Source: Diploscapter coronatus (taxonomy: Eukaryota > Nematoda > Chromadorea > Rhabditida > Rhabditidae). From it: DNA of 64,000 bases. The number at the start of each line of letters is the position of its first letter. Within the stretch, counting starts at the first letter, position 1. The stretch spans positions 57,373,201 through 57,437,200 of the forward strand of contig OZ038422.1 of the NCBI GenBank assembly GCA_964036155.1. Direction: 5' to 3'. Shown here one piece after another: positions 34,425-52,149 of this stretch. The position numbers were made by a program, and so were the translations under genes. The notes under the pieces are model-generated. The model was given only the letters and a program-made list of their open reading frames with translations. It was not told the origin of the DNA and searched no databases.

Positions 34425-37400
34425 TGTTAAGAGACCTAAACAACCAGCAGTATTATTTCAAAATAGAAATAGTAAAAGAGTATTGATTGAATGAGAAATT
34501 CTGCAATTAATGAATTTGAAGCTGATCATTGAAGAACGGAGAACGAAATTACTAAACTGGTACCTCGCAATTTTATCAGACTAAAATCAATTACTAAAAC
34601 TTGAAGATACACGCTGAAATATGTAACAGATCTGGTTGGAGATAGATGTAGGGGTTGTCAGACAACCATTCGCAGTAGTGTGTTGCTAGTTGTCTCTCAA
34701 ACTTGGGAATTAAACCTTTTAGTAATAACAAGAAAAATACAAAATATACAGAAATTTAGAGTTAAAATATTAGTAGAGGTAGTTGAAGTTCTACTATTAA
34801 TTATATGGGTTGTCTCCTTCAAATGAGGTTATAAGTTCAAATTTACGTTTATTTAAGTTTAAATATTCCTGCATTGATATTTAGAATTAAAAAGAACGAT
34901 AAAATAATAGTGGCAGAACGATAAAATAGATTTAACAAACACTGAAAGGTATTGAACTGAAATTAAATAGATCGATCCCACGAAAATGATGGAGAAATGT
35001 CTCCTCATCAGTCAGGCAGTGAAAACGAGTGACTAAGGAGAAAATACATAGGTTATTTCAGTGAAATATCGAGAAAGTAAGAAAAATACACTGACATCGA
35101 TCGATACTGCTGATGGAACAATATTGTTTCGAATACATTCAAAAACTGTTCACAAGAAATCGATTAACTATTTCTGGTATATATTTTGAGGGAAAATTAT
35201 TTGAAATCCCATTAATGGACTGAAATTGCTATCAAATAAATATTGGATTTGGTTACAGAATATTTGAAATACAATATTTTAGAGAATAGTTATTTCAGTA
35301 TCTTTATTGGATGTCTCCGAGAGTTGTCTGTATCATGTGTATCGAATTATATAATGCACGAAATTGAATAAAGATGCTTTTTTATTAAAATCATACCAGA
35401 ATTACGAACACTTAAATGTGTTGAAATTGGAGATTCGAGGTATAAAATTCTCCGACTTCTGCTGTGAATTCGTCGGGTGTCAAGGAACGAGAGTTGCCGT
35501 CAATCTATTAGTCGGTTACATTCTTGCGAAGAAAATTCGCTCCAAAGATGTGACTCTCTCCATTTGCACCCTCTGTATTTATGCGAGAAAATTCATCAGA
35601 ACAGAAGATAGCATCTTTACACTTCGTTGTCATGAATAGCAGAAGTTGTATGTTACAAGTTCCAAACCCGATTTCAGTGCAGAATCGAATAAAGCTGGAT
35701 AGACACGTTCCTTGTAAGAGGTAGTTATCCCAATATAAATCTGTGTTGAGAAAAGAAAAGCCCACCTTCCATATAATATATAATGTACTAAAGAGTAGAT
35801 ATATATATATATTATATATACGCGCGCGCGAAAAGGTCGCCGCCTCACATCCTTCAATGTCACATGCAAGAAGCGGTATAGTTGCCTCTACCAGACTACG
35901 ACGACTAGTGGTGGACCCAGTCCTAGGGGGGACGATCGTCAGAAACCCCCTTATGGCTCATTCTCGTCTGATGAAAGTGCTCCCTAGATTTGTTCTGAAA
36001 TGCAATATCTTGAATAGTATTTACTTCAGTGTCTTTATTGGATGTCCTCGAGAGTTGTCTGTATCATGCTCATTGAAATCAACTACTACTTCACATTCAC
36101 ATTTATTGAATAAACTAGAAAATGACATCTACCACCTTTATTTGTAATTTATAGTTAAATTCGTGTGGGTGAATTGGTCCAAAATGCATAATTAAATTAG
36201 ATTAATTTGAAACTACTCCATTTTTAGAAATAAGAAACTATAAATATAACACAGTTTTGTGAATGATAGAGTCAAGAATAGGATCTGTGGTTCAAAGTAT
36301 TTGACAGACCAATGTGTCGATAGTTTGCATTTCAATTGTGTGAGAATCTTCAATGAAATGATGATTAGAGATTGTTAGTAAATCAAATGAATAAGATGAA
36401 ATCCCTCCAATTTCTTACAGAATTCCCTACAAATTCAACCTATTCTGGTGCCTATTCTTGACAAATCAAAGTAGACTCCAAATGAAATAAACCTCTAATT
36501 TGTTATCTATTAATCTGGAATACAATTCTGGCACTCTAATTGTAAGGTAATCACTCTCGAAATTTGTAAATCAAATTCAGGTTCTAATTGAACTAGAATG
36601 TTTTTTATTTTAGAAATCTCCCAAGATAATCTGTAAATGTGTCATTTCGAATGAAATTCTGACTCAAAGTTCAAAATAAAATGAATTGCTCTTTTTATCT
36701 CAAACATTTCCACCTGAAATGGTAAACTATCTTCGAATTCTAATTTTCTTTTCTGAACTAAATTTGCAATTATTCTCTATAATTATCAGTGATAAGACCC
36801 CATCAAATCAACTAAAATAGTAGAATATTCATAATGAGTGTAAATATCTAATTCCGAGTCAAATGACATCTATATCTATATCAGCCTATTCCTCAATTTG
36901 AATGACCCTATCACCCCTTATCACTGCCCTATCAGTGACAAGATAGTTCTAAATGACAAAACAATAGCACACCCTGAATCAGCACTAAATTCCGAGTCGA
37001 ATGAACCCCATTTCTAGCATAAATGTGCCCTTTCGAGAAATCGATTTTGACGTCACTCACTTCTGAGGTGTCACCGACCTTCAGAGACATTTCCACCCCC
37101 ACATGTCATACACCACTTTGAAGCCCGTGAAATGTGCAACAGAATGTGGGGAATGGATGTGTTGATTCTCGATCAAAAAAGCCGATTTTTGGGCGAAAAA
37201 CTCAAAAATGAACAAAAAAAGTAAAAAAAAAAACCTATTTTGTGCCAATTTCGGGTATTTTCTGAAGTCGAAACTGAAAATGGATGTCATTTTCGGAATC
37301 AGCGTGCTCGAATTGTGTAGTCGGTGCGGGAATACTGTGAATAAACACTGAAATAAAGGAAAAAAAAGTGATTATTTAATCATAAAGTAGGGAAAAATGA

Positions 37401-37484
37401 AAATAACAGTTTACCCGTTTCTAACCTGTGTGTGCCATTCCGGTTGTTTCTTTTCATATTTCTCATCAGTATTATTCACCCCGT
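34425..37484. repeat. spacer left of the intact U2 gene
   Basis: Duplicate of 16410-19476: SL1-like 21-mer at 34696-34716 (GGTTTAATT then CCCAAGTTTGAG), kelch-tail relic near 35400-35450, (TA)n-(CG)n repeat at 35787-35845, then AT-rich DNA. No intact gene seen. Confidence 0.55.
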
Positions 37485-37675
37485 GTGGGGTGTGAGCCGT
37501 ACCCAGCTTTAGTGCAACGCTGGGACGACTCGCGATCGGTCGGAGCAAGCCCCGGTTCCGATCAAGCCTCCAAAAATCAAATAACCTTATTCTCCCCAAT
37601 TGGGGAGATATCGAAGGTTAATTCGATAAGAACAGATACTACACTTTGATCTTAGCCATAAGGCCGAGAAGCGAT
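37485..37675 (-). ncRNA. U2 spliceosomal snRNA
   Basis: Read on the minus strand from 37675: ATCGCTTCTCGGCC, then GCTAAGATCAAAGTG, the branch-site recognition GTAGTA, TCTGTTCTTATCG, stem IIa/b (AATTGGGGAGA region), the Sm site GATTTTTGG, and the terminal hairpins (CCCAGCG...AAGCTGGG). These match U2 across metazoa. About 190 nt; the 3' end is approximate. It acts in branch-point recognition in the U2 snRNP. It looks complete and is probably functional, in contrast to the interrupted copy at 19.5 kb. Confidence 0.93.
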
Positions 37676-37960
37676 ACCTACTGCTCGAGGAATGCGCGTA
37701 AATGCAGCGCGGACGCACCTCCCCGGGCTGCTGCCCTTCCCCCATGTCCCAACACGGCCCGAGAGAGCGGGGAAAGACGAAAAACCGCCCGGGAAATAGC
37801 GTGACGACGAGAGACAGGGGAGAGGGAGTGCGGTGTGGAGAGGGGAGGGGCGGGGCGCGAGTAGTCACTACGGGAGAGAGAGGCCGGAGGCATAAGAGCG
37901 GGAGGTCACTTTTAGAGTGAGTGCTAGGAAGAATCAAGGGAATATAAGCACAGGGATCCA
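37676..37960 (-). promoter_or_regulatory. GC-rich upstream flank of U2
   Basis: The 240 bp upstream of U2 are strikingly GC-rich (CCCCGGGCTGCTGCCC, GGGGAGGGGCGGGGCGCG) in an AT-rich region and should contain the snRNA promoter. I cannot place a PSE with confidence. This flank is absent at the interrupted U2 copy. Its base composition resembles the retroelement more than the host DNA. Confidence 0.4.
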
Positions 37961-38960
37961 CAAATCAAGCTGTTTTTTCACATATTTTGTTTAGTTTTTC
38001 ACGCTGATCATGATGATGCTATCCGTTTTTCGAAAATCAATTACCGTAACGGATTACGGTAGCTCGAACTTTTTTCAGGTCCGGCTTCGGGAAAAAATTA
38101 ATAACTTTTTTATTTTTGAGCTAAATCAAACGGAATTTCCAGAATTGAATAGCCCATGAAAAACTCTACAAATAATGTAACTACAACCACCTGTTATAAT
38201 AAATAATTTCCCGTCAAAAAATTAAAATTCGAAAATGTGACTTTATTTGGCTGCAGTTTTTTCGTTTTTGACCCATCGATATTATGTAGACCAGACTGAA
38301 AATGACTTTATTCGATAGAGAATTAAATTCTGAATAAAATATGTAACTTTCGAGAAAAAAACTTAGACCCTGGGGCCAAATGAACTCCCAAAAGCATAAA
38401 ATTAATCATTTTCAACAGTTCAAATTTCCTATTTCTGAACCAAATCAAACGGGAGTTTCAGCATCGGATAGCCCACAAAAAAACTAAAAATGATATAATC
38501 ACAACCACCTGCTACGATAAATAATTCCTCGCCAAAAATTGAAAAATTCGAAAATATGACTTTGTCTGACTGCAGTTTTTTGCGATTTTAACCACATCGA
38601 TGTCTTGGGATACTTGTTGGAAATGACCTTATTTGATAGAGAATTCAATTCTGAACAAACATATGCAACTTTCGAGAAAAAAAACTTGGACCCTGGGGCC
38701 AAATGAACTCCCAAAAGCATAAAATTAGAGTGATTTTCATAGCTTTCATATTTTTGAATCAAATCAAACGGGAGTTTCATAATCGAATAGCCCACAAAAA
38801 ACTACAAATAATATAATCACAACCACCCGCTACAGTAAATAATTTTCCGTCAAAAATTGAAAAAGTCGAAAAATTGATTTTAAGAGTGGATATCAGTTTT
38901 ATCAAAGGAATATAACACAGGGATCACACAAATCGAGCTATTTTTGAGATATCTAATACA
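37930..38960. repeat. about 320-bp tandem repeat, roughly 2.6 units
   Basis: CTTTCGAGAAAAAAACTTAGACCCTGGGGCCAAATGAACTCCC at about 38346 recurs at about 38670, and the CAAATCAAACGGGAGTTTC block occurs near 38442 and 38760, so the period is about 320 bp. A single related unit lies near 41030-41130 and a distant one near 3930. No coding capacity. Confidence 0.65.
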
Positions 38961-39049
38961 GTTTTTCACGCTGATTCTCACGGTGCTATTCTTTTTTCGA
39001 AAATGATCACTAATTATCGTCCTTTCTGGAATAGCTCACTTCAGAGTGG

Positions 39050-39300
39050 ATATTTTCGAGGGGTGTGTTAACATAAGTTGATCAATTTTTTATTGTTTTT
39101 CTTGAATTTATTCGACCGCATTTAAAACATTGAATTTTCTGGTAATGACACCGCAAACAATGGAGAGTAAATGATAGGATCAGGGCTGTCTGAAGTTCGA
39201 AAAATTGAACTTGAACTGAACTAAATTTCCAGACAGTTCGAAGTTCAGTTCGTACAGCTCTGATTAAAAGGAATATTTATTTCAGTTGAAATTATCTCTC
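39050..39300. repeat. dispersed spacer repeat
   Basis: CTCACTTCAGAGTGGATATT...GAATTTTCTGGTAATGACA followed by a palindromic GAAGTTCAGTTC-rich part recurs at 50430-50700 and 52430-52690, each time just downstream (3' side) of the next family gene. Confidence 0.65.
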
Positions 39301-39414
39301 ATCACTTGGATGTCTTCAAAAGCTGTCTGTATCATGTGCATTGTAAATTATTATTTCACTTTATTGAATAAAATTTCTATACGAAATCTGAGATTATTAT
39401 AATCAAGCTTTATT

Positions 39415-40657
39415 TTATGCTATTTTTCCGACTTCACGCCATTTATTCGTTTGTGGATCATACTCCTCGATTGAATTATAAAAATCTATAGAACCTTTTT
39501 GAACTCTAGGTTGACAAATATTTGGTATAAAGTTATGCAAAATCTCAGCTCACCCTCCGATTGCATACAATTTCCCGTTAGCAACAATGAGTGAATGATG
39601 ATATCTTGCATAATTCATATCACCGATTTTAGAAATTCGACTGCCAACTGAAGCTGAGGGATCGAAACACAGACAAGATTTTAATACTCCTCCACGACTA
39701 AATATATAATGATACATTATTTATCGTACAAAATTAACGACTCGTATCCTCCAGTTATGTAAATTTTCCCACTTAGTGATGTGATTCCGAAAAAATGTCG
39801 TTTTTCTGGAAGCTTTCCTAATGCTATCCATTCCCGTTCATCGTCTGATAATCGATATATCTTTTCACCATTTCCTCCATTAATAACTGAATATTCATAA
39901 TTATAATAAAGAATATGCTATAATGTGACCGTATAAAATTTCATTGCATGTTATTGTTTGAGCACAACTAATTGGACGAGGAAAAGCAGGTCCTGTTTGC
40001 CACTTTCCGTCTATTAAAACCTGAATAAATCATTTCGTGAACTTTCATTTGATCTTCTTACATAAACTCGATTAATATTAGAATCCAATCCGCCCAAATA
40101 ATACAATTTGTCTTTGAAATAAGCGACAGATGCACATTTACGCCATTCAGGAGGATCTGGTCCTGCAAAAATGCAATAAAATTAAATCAATCTATTGGCT
40201 TTTGTAATTCTACCTCTAGTGATTTGTCGAGTATTCAAGTCAAAGATTTCAAGCCGTTTTCCAAAAGAGTCTATTACGAAAATCTAAAATTTACAAAATT
40301 GGCAATGCCAAATAAAGTAATCAACCTTATTTTTTGTAGTTGCTACTTCATATGACTCATAATAATTAATAAATCTCGCAATCTGCTTAACAGAATTAGT
40401 ATGTGAATCAAATAGACAAATTATTCCTTCCCAAATTCTGTCGTTTTCATAATGCACTAAATACTAAAATTAATTTTCGCTCATACAAAAAATATTTTCC
40501 TACGATAGAATAAAATTTCCCTCTCGAGCGCTGCCGGTAAATGCTTCTTGATTATTTGCATCATTCGACTGTTAGTCCAGGCCAATTGTTTCAGCTCTTT
40601 AGATTCGGGATATTCGCAGATCAACAATATAATTTCGACCGGTAAATTGGCTAGCAT
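39415..40657 (-). CDS. F-box and kelch-repeat protein (copy 9)
   Basis: F-box exon from 40657 (MLANLPVEIILLICEYPES...), ending in the FY splice site. Exon 3 has a normal TTTTAG acceptor. Kelch repeats KDKLYYLGGLD, KIYRLSDDEREW, SLSGKIYITGG and KLYAIGG follow, then WREVGKIA and the stop at 39415. The loop after the first kelch is shorter than in relatives because the codons next to the RVDV-type splice site are missing. About 310 residues; no stop in the reconstructed frame. Confidence 0.68.
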
Positions 40658-40659
40658 CT

Positions 40660-42064
40660 TTGTTAAGAGACCTAAACAATCACCATAGTATTATTTCGAA
40701 ATGGGAATAGTAAAAGAGTACTGATCGAACGAGAAAGTCGGCAATTAATGAATTTGAAATTGATCATTGAAGAAAGGTGAATGAAACTACTAAATTGCTG
40801 CTTCGCAATTTTTATCAGACTAAAAATCGATTCCTAAACATGGTTTACCATTTAAGAGTGAATGTCACTAAGGACCAAAGTCTGCATAAACAGGGGTCCG
40901 CAAATAGGGCTGGTTTTCACAGGGTTTATTCAGTTTTTAACGCTGATTATGATGATGTGGCTTGTTTTTCATAAAAATGATTGTATGTAGGGTTACGGTA
41001 GCTTGAAGTTTTGACAGATCCGACCTCTGGAAAAAGTTCATAACTTTCTTATTTCTGAGCCAAATCAAATGGGGGTTTTTGCATTAGATAGCTTATGAAA
41101 ACTATAAATAATGTACTTACGATCACCTGCTGGAGCGAGCAAGTGGTTTTTTTTTCGGGAAACCTGATCTCGCATCTGAAGATCCATTCGATCCTCTTTC
41201 CAACAAGCCATCAATCATCGAAAATTACCAAGAAATAAGAAAGTTTTCTTTGTACCGTTTGATAAGGTCGATTTTGAACAAATTCCCGATTTTCAAGGGG
41301 GTGTGACTCCACCCACAAAAGGGGCGGGGCCTAAAGTGTATATTTTTTTAGAATCAGCGTTCGAAATTCTATCACCCTATACGGTTTGTTTTTGGATTCG
41401 AGAGATGTTTTCCAAATGCGGACTCTCTTTGAAGGCTGTTCGAGTCTTACGAAGAATGCCTCTTAAAATCAAATAGGTATGATTTTCTTCCACTCTTGTT
41501 CCTTTTTAGTCCTTACATTATATCGCTCGCTGCATTTATAGCGTAGAGAGAAGGGTAAATGACGTAGTGACACTCAATTCCGAACAGCCAAGTCTCTCCT
41601 CTTCCCACTTGTCGCCCTACTTTTACAAGGGAAAAGGACGTTGGGTGAAAATAATTCGCAAAATCATCATTTTTGAATTTTCCCGAATCTGTGAGGTGAT
41701 ATTTTTCTTCAAATTCTCAATTTTTTCAAAACCCTTCTTGAAATTCTGTTCAGGAAAATTTTCAGAAGGTTCTAGAAACCTTTTGGGATGGAATTCTAGA
41801 ACCTTGACCCAGATTTGCATCGATTTTGAAATCCCTCCCCTAATGTGACGTTGAATAACGAATTCTTCTACTTTTCTAACGTGAAATTTCTAGAATTTCT
41901 CCATTTTCTTTTAAAATTTCCTTTAAACCTCTTTTTCCTAAAATTCTTTGATTTAAGGGAAATCGTGTCGACTTTTCGTAGTTCTCCTAAAATTTGCGAT
42001 CACTTTAAAGTTCTTATTTTCAGGTGTTCCTTTTCAAAAACCCCTAAATTGTCTGCAGTGAATA
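40660..42064. other. spacer upstream of cdc-48
   Basis: 40660-41130 is repeat DNA (the AAGAGTGAATGTCACTAAGG element and one unit of the 38-kb repeat). The stretch 41150-42064 has no supported gene and probably holds the cdc-48 promoter and 5' UTR. An acceptor-like TTGTCTGCAG at 42050-42059 just before the ATG could be a spliced-leader site. Confidence 0.45.
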
Positions 42065-47914
<5,850 letters not shown>

Positions 47915-48423
47915 AGCGGGCAACGCAACTCGGCGCCCCGACCTTCTTTTCATAACAATCATCCCCAACTAGTCTCGGACTCGATTTTTCTCCCACTCAT
48001 TCCTTTACTTTTTATAAGAATTCTTTTTCCTTCTAGTGTCAAAACCTCATTTTCATGTGCAGTTCTATCTATTCTATCTTTTTCTCTGAAACGCGAAGAT
48101 TTTATTTGATTGGAGGAATTTTGCCTCCTTTTGGATATTTGAAACCTGAATTTTTATCAGCCCGGTCTAAGTTATTTTCTCTTCCTTTTCTAACTTACTC
48201 ACACATTTTTGCTGTAATGTATACTTGACTTGTTTTAGGATCGGCATACTGTAATCATTCTTTCTGAGGGGGATTACGGTAGGCTTTCCTGGTTTTATCT
48301 CTATTTATTCACAGCCTCCTGATTATTTGTTTGATTTGAAAGGAACGAGTACGGGTGTGTATGTTTTATCCGTAATTTCGGGTTTCTGATGGAGTTTGAT
48401 TGAGTTCATTTTGAAAGAATAAA
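47915..48423 (+). other. cdc-48 3' UTR
   Basis: Pyrimidine-rich sequence after the stop, ending with an AATAAA signal at 48418-48423. Confidence 0.6.
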
Positions 48424-48536
48424 GTTTGAAAATGAAAGTTTTTTTTACAAAGAGTGGAAACTTTAAAAAAAAAAAATCTACAGAGAGAAAAACTTTAAGA
48501 ATGAACTAGCAAAGAATTGTTCGGGCGAACGCCGTG

Positions 48537-48591
48537 CGAATGGCAGCGTGATAGCCGTTCGGTAGCCGGGCGGCTATCATACTGCCATTCG
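48537..48591. repeat. strong hairpin between cdc-48 and the F-box/kelch array
   Basis: GAATGGCAGCGTGATAGCCG pairs with CGGCTATCATACTGCCATTC (18 of 20 positions) across a 13-nt loop. GC-rich relative to its surroundings. It may be an inverted-repeat element or an expressed hairpin RNA; not a bacterial-type terminator. Confidence 0.6.
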
Positions 48592-48790
48592 TCCAGTCAA
48601 TTTTTCTGAGAGGAGAACGTCAAAGTCGTTCAAGTTTACAACTAATACCCAATGAAAAATTTTCTCCAATTTAAATATAAATAACAAGTAGAGATGGGAT
48701 ATCGGACTAAAGGCTCCCTTCTCTTCAGAGGGAGGAATCTTATCACTGTACTGTAGTCGCGTATATAAATTTGGCTACTCGAATATGCAT

Positions 48791-50079
48791 TCAGCTGAGA
48801 AGGCAACTACCCTTGCTAGTCGCAGACAAGTTTCTCAATTTTCCCACTTCTTGCCATTCGTTCATTTGTGGATCGTATGCCTCGATTGAATTGCAAAAAT
48901 CTCTCCTAATATGGGTTTGAAATCTAAGTTACCAAATATTTTGTATAAAGATATGCAAAATCTCAGCTCACCCTCCGATTGCATACAATTTCCTGTTAGC
49001 GACAATGAGCGAATGATAATATCTTGTATAGTTCATATCAGCGATTCGAGAAACTCGCCTGTCAACTGGAGCTGAGGGGTTGAAACATTCACAGGATTCG
49101 AATACTCCATACCTAAATATATGATACATTGTTTATGATGCAAAATTAATGACTTCGATCCTCCAGTTATGTAAATTCTTCCATTTAACGATGCAACTCC
49201 GAAAAAACATCGCCTTTCTGGAATCTCTCCTATTTCAATCCATTCCCGTTCATCGTTTGATAATCGATATATCTTTCTATTTTCAAAACTATCAATAACT
49301 GAATATCCATAATTACAATAATGAATATGCTATAATGTGACCGTATAAAATTCTATCGCATGTTATTGTTTGAACAGAACTAATTGGAAGAGGAAAAGCA
49401 GGTCCTGCTTGCCATTTTCCATCTATTAAAATCTGAATAAATTATTATTTCATGGACTTTCATTCGACCTTCTTACATCAACTCGATTAGTTTTAAAATT
49501 AGAAAACCATCCACCCAAATAATACAATTTGTCTTTGAAATAAGCCACAGATGCGCCATCACGCCATTCAGGAGGATCTGGTCCTGCAAAGAATGCAATA
49601 AGATTAAACCAATCTATTGGCTTTTGTAATGTTACCTCTAGTGATTTGTCGAGTATTCAGGTCAAAAATTTCAAACCATTTTTCAGAAGAGTTCAATGCA
49701 AAAATCGAAAATTTACAAAATTGGCAATGACAAATAAAATAATCTACCTTATCTTTTGTAGTTGCTACTTCATATGATCGTAAATAATTGGTAAATTTAA
49801 CTATGTAGTCAACAGAAGCATTGTGCAAATCAAACAGACCAATTTTTCCTTCGTTAACATCGTTGTTTGCATAATGCACTAAATACTAAAATTAATTTTC
49901 GCTCATACAAGAAATATTTTCCTACGATAGAATAAAATTTCCCTCTCGAACGCTGTCGGCAGATACCTCTTGATTATTTGCATCATCCGTTTATTAGTCC
50001 AAGCCAATTGTCTCAGATCTTTGGATTCGGGATGTTGGCAGATCAACAATATAATTTCGACTGGTAAATTGGCTAACAT
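48791..50079 (-). CDS. F-box and kelch-repeat protein with appended tail (copy 8)
   Basis: F-box exon from 50079. Exon 2 encodes HYANNDVNEGKIGLFDLHN. As in copy 2, the acceptor before exon 3 (near 49690) is CG, not AG; the 42-nt intron can be read through in frame (VDYFICHCQFCKFS). Kelch repeats KDKLYYLGGWF, KIYRLSNDEREW, SLNGRIYITGG and KLYAIGG follow. After WQEVGKL the protein continues about 20 residues (RNLSATSKGSC...) to a stop at 48791, the same foreign tail as copy 6. Roughly 330 residues. Confidence 0.65.
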
Positions 50080-50833
50080 CTTTGTTAAGAGACCTGAACA
50101 ATCAGCATAGTATTATTTCAAAATGGAAATAGTAAAAGAGTATTGATTGAATGAGAAAGTCTGCAATTAATGAGTGAAATCGATAATTGAAGAACGGAGA
50201 ATGAAACTACTAAATTGATGCTTTGCAATGTTTATCAGGCTAAAAATCGATTCTTAAATATGATTTATCATTTAAGAGTGAATGTCACTAAGGACCAAAG
50301 TCTGCATAAACAGGGGTCCGCAAATAGGGCTGATTCTCACATCTTTTGTTCAGTTTTCACGCTGATTTTCATAGTGCAGCTCGTTTTTTTTTTCGAAACT
50401 AACCACTAATTACTGTCCTTTCCGGAATAGCTCACTTCAGAGTGGATATTTTCGAGGGGTGTGTTAACATAAGTTGATCAATTTTTTATTGTTTTTCTTG
50501 AATTTATTCGACCGCATTTAAAACATTGAATTTTCTGGTAATGACATTGTCACAAATAATGGAGAGTAAATGACAGGATCAGGGCTGTCTGAGGTTCCAA
50601 AAAATCGAATTTTAACTTAACTTGAGCTGAGCTGAACTTCCAGACAGTTTGAAGTTCAGTTCAGTTCGTACAACCTTGATTAAAAGGAATATTTATTTCA
50701 GTTACAATTATACCTCATCACTACTGGATGTCTTCGAGAGTTGTCTGTATAATGTGTGTTGAAATTAAACTATTATTTCACATTTTATTGAAGAAAATTT
50801 CTATATGAAATCTGAGGTTATTATAGCCAAGCT
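50080..50833. repeat. array spacer, near-identical to 52160-52700
   Basis: From about 50150 to 50500 the sequence is almost base-for-base the same as 52154-52510, including the AAGAGTGAATGTCACTAAGG element, and then stays similar to about 50700. This indicates a very recent duplication or conversion. Confidence 0.7.
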
Positions 50834-52089
50834 TTATTTTATATTAATTTTTCCGACTTCACGCCATTCATTCGTTTGTGGATCGTATTCCTCGATTGAA
50901 TTACAGAAATTTGATTCTTGAAATCTAAGTTAGAAAATATTCTGTATAAAGATGTGCAAAATCTCAGCTCACCTTCCTCCGATTGCATACAATTTCCCGT
51001 TAGCGACAATGAGCGAATGATGCTTTTTTGCATAATTCATATCAGCAATTCGAGAAATTCGCCTGTCAACGGGAGCTGAGGGATCGAAACACAGACAGGA
51101 TTTTAATGCATTAGGATAACTAAATATATAATGATACATTATTTATCGTACAAAATTAACGACTCGTATCCTCCAGTTATGTAGATTCTTCCACTTAACG
51201 ATGCACCTCCAAAAGCACCTCGTCTTTCAGGAATCTCTCCAATTTCAACCCATTCCCGTTCATCGTCTGATAATCGATATATCTTTCTATTTTCAAAACT
51301 ATCAATAACTGAATATCCATAATTACAATAACGAATATGCTATAATGTGACCGTATAAAACTCCATCGCATGTTATTATTTGAGCACGACTAATTGAACG
51401 AGGAAATGTAGGTCCTGTCTGCCATTTTCCATCTATTAAAATCTGAACAAATTATTTCATGAACTTTCACTCAATCTTACATCCACACGATTCGTATTTT
51501 CACTTGTTTTAGGATCCCATCCACCCAAATAATACAATTTGTCTTTGAAATAAGCGACAGATGCACATTTACGCCATTCAGGAGGATCTGGTCCTGCAAA
51601 GAATGCAATAAAATTAAATCAATCTATTGGCTTTTGTATTTTACCTCTAGTGATTTGTCGAGTATTCAGATCGAAAATTTCAAATTTTTTATAACTAATT
51701 GCAAAAATCTAAAATTAACAAAATTTGGTAATGGCAAATAAAATAATCTACTTTATCCTTTGCCGTTGCTATTTCATATGATTCTAAATAGTTAGTAAAT
51801 TTCGCAATCTGCTTAACAGAATTAGTATACGAATCAAACAGACAAATTCTTCCTTCCCAAATTCCATAGCTTTTATAAGGCACTAAATGCTAAAATTAGT
51901 TTTCGCTCATAGAAAGAATATTCTTCTACGATATAATAAAATTTTCCCCTCGAGCACGAGCACTATCGGCAGATATTTCCTGATTATTCGCATCATCCGC
52001 TTGTTAGTCCAGGCCAATTGTCCTAGGTCTTTGAATTCGGGATATTGGCAGATCAGCAATATAATTTCGACTGGTAAATTGGCTAACAT
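50834..52089 (-). CDS. F-box and kelch-repeat protein (copy 10)
   Basis: The F-box starts at 52089 (MLANLPVEIILLICQYPEF...). An in-frame ATG 87 nt upstream exists but lies beyond the conserved TTTAG trans-splice acceptor and is not shared by relatives. Kelch signatures KDKLYYLGGWD, KIYRLSDDEREW, GGASLSGRIYITGG and KLYAIGG follow; the end is WREVGKINIK with a stop at 50834. Introns are all GT/AG. About 315 residues. Confidence 0.72.
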
Positions 52090-52149
52090 CTTTGTTAAGA
52101 GACCTAAACAGTCACCATAGTAATCTTTCAAAATAAAAATAGTAAAAGA

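Larger units (their letters stand above)
30570..37638. repeat. segmental duplication, right copy
   Basis: Partner of 12590-19630. This copy keeps the uninterrupted U2 gene at its right end and so records the state before retrotransposon insertion. Small indels (for example an extra TTATTATTAA-type insertion near 33083) and a diverged patch around 33.2-34.2 kb separate the two copies. Confidence 0.8.
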
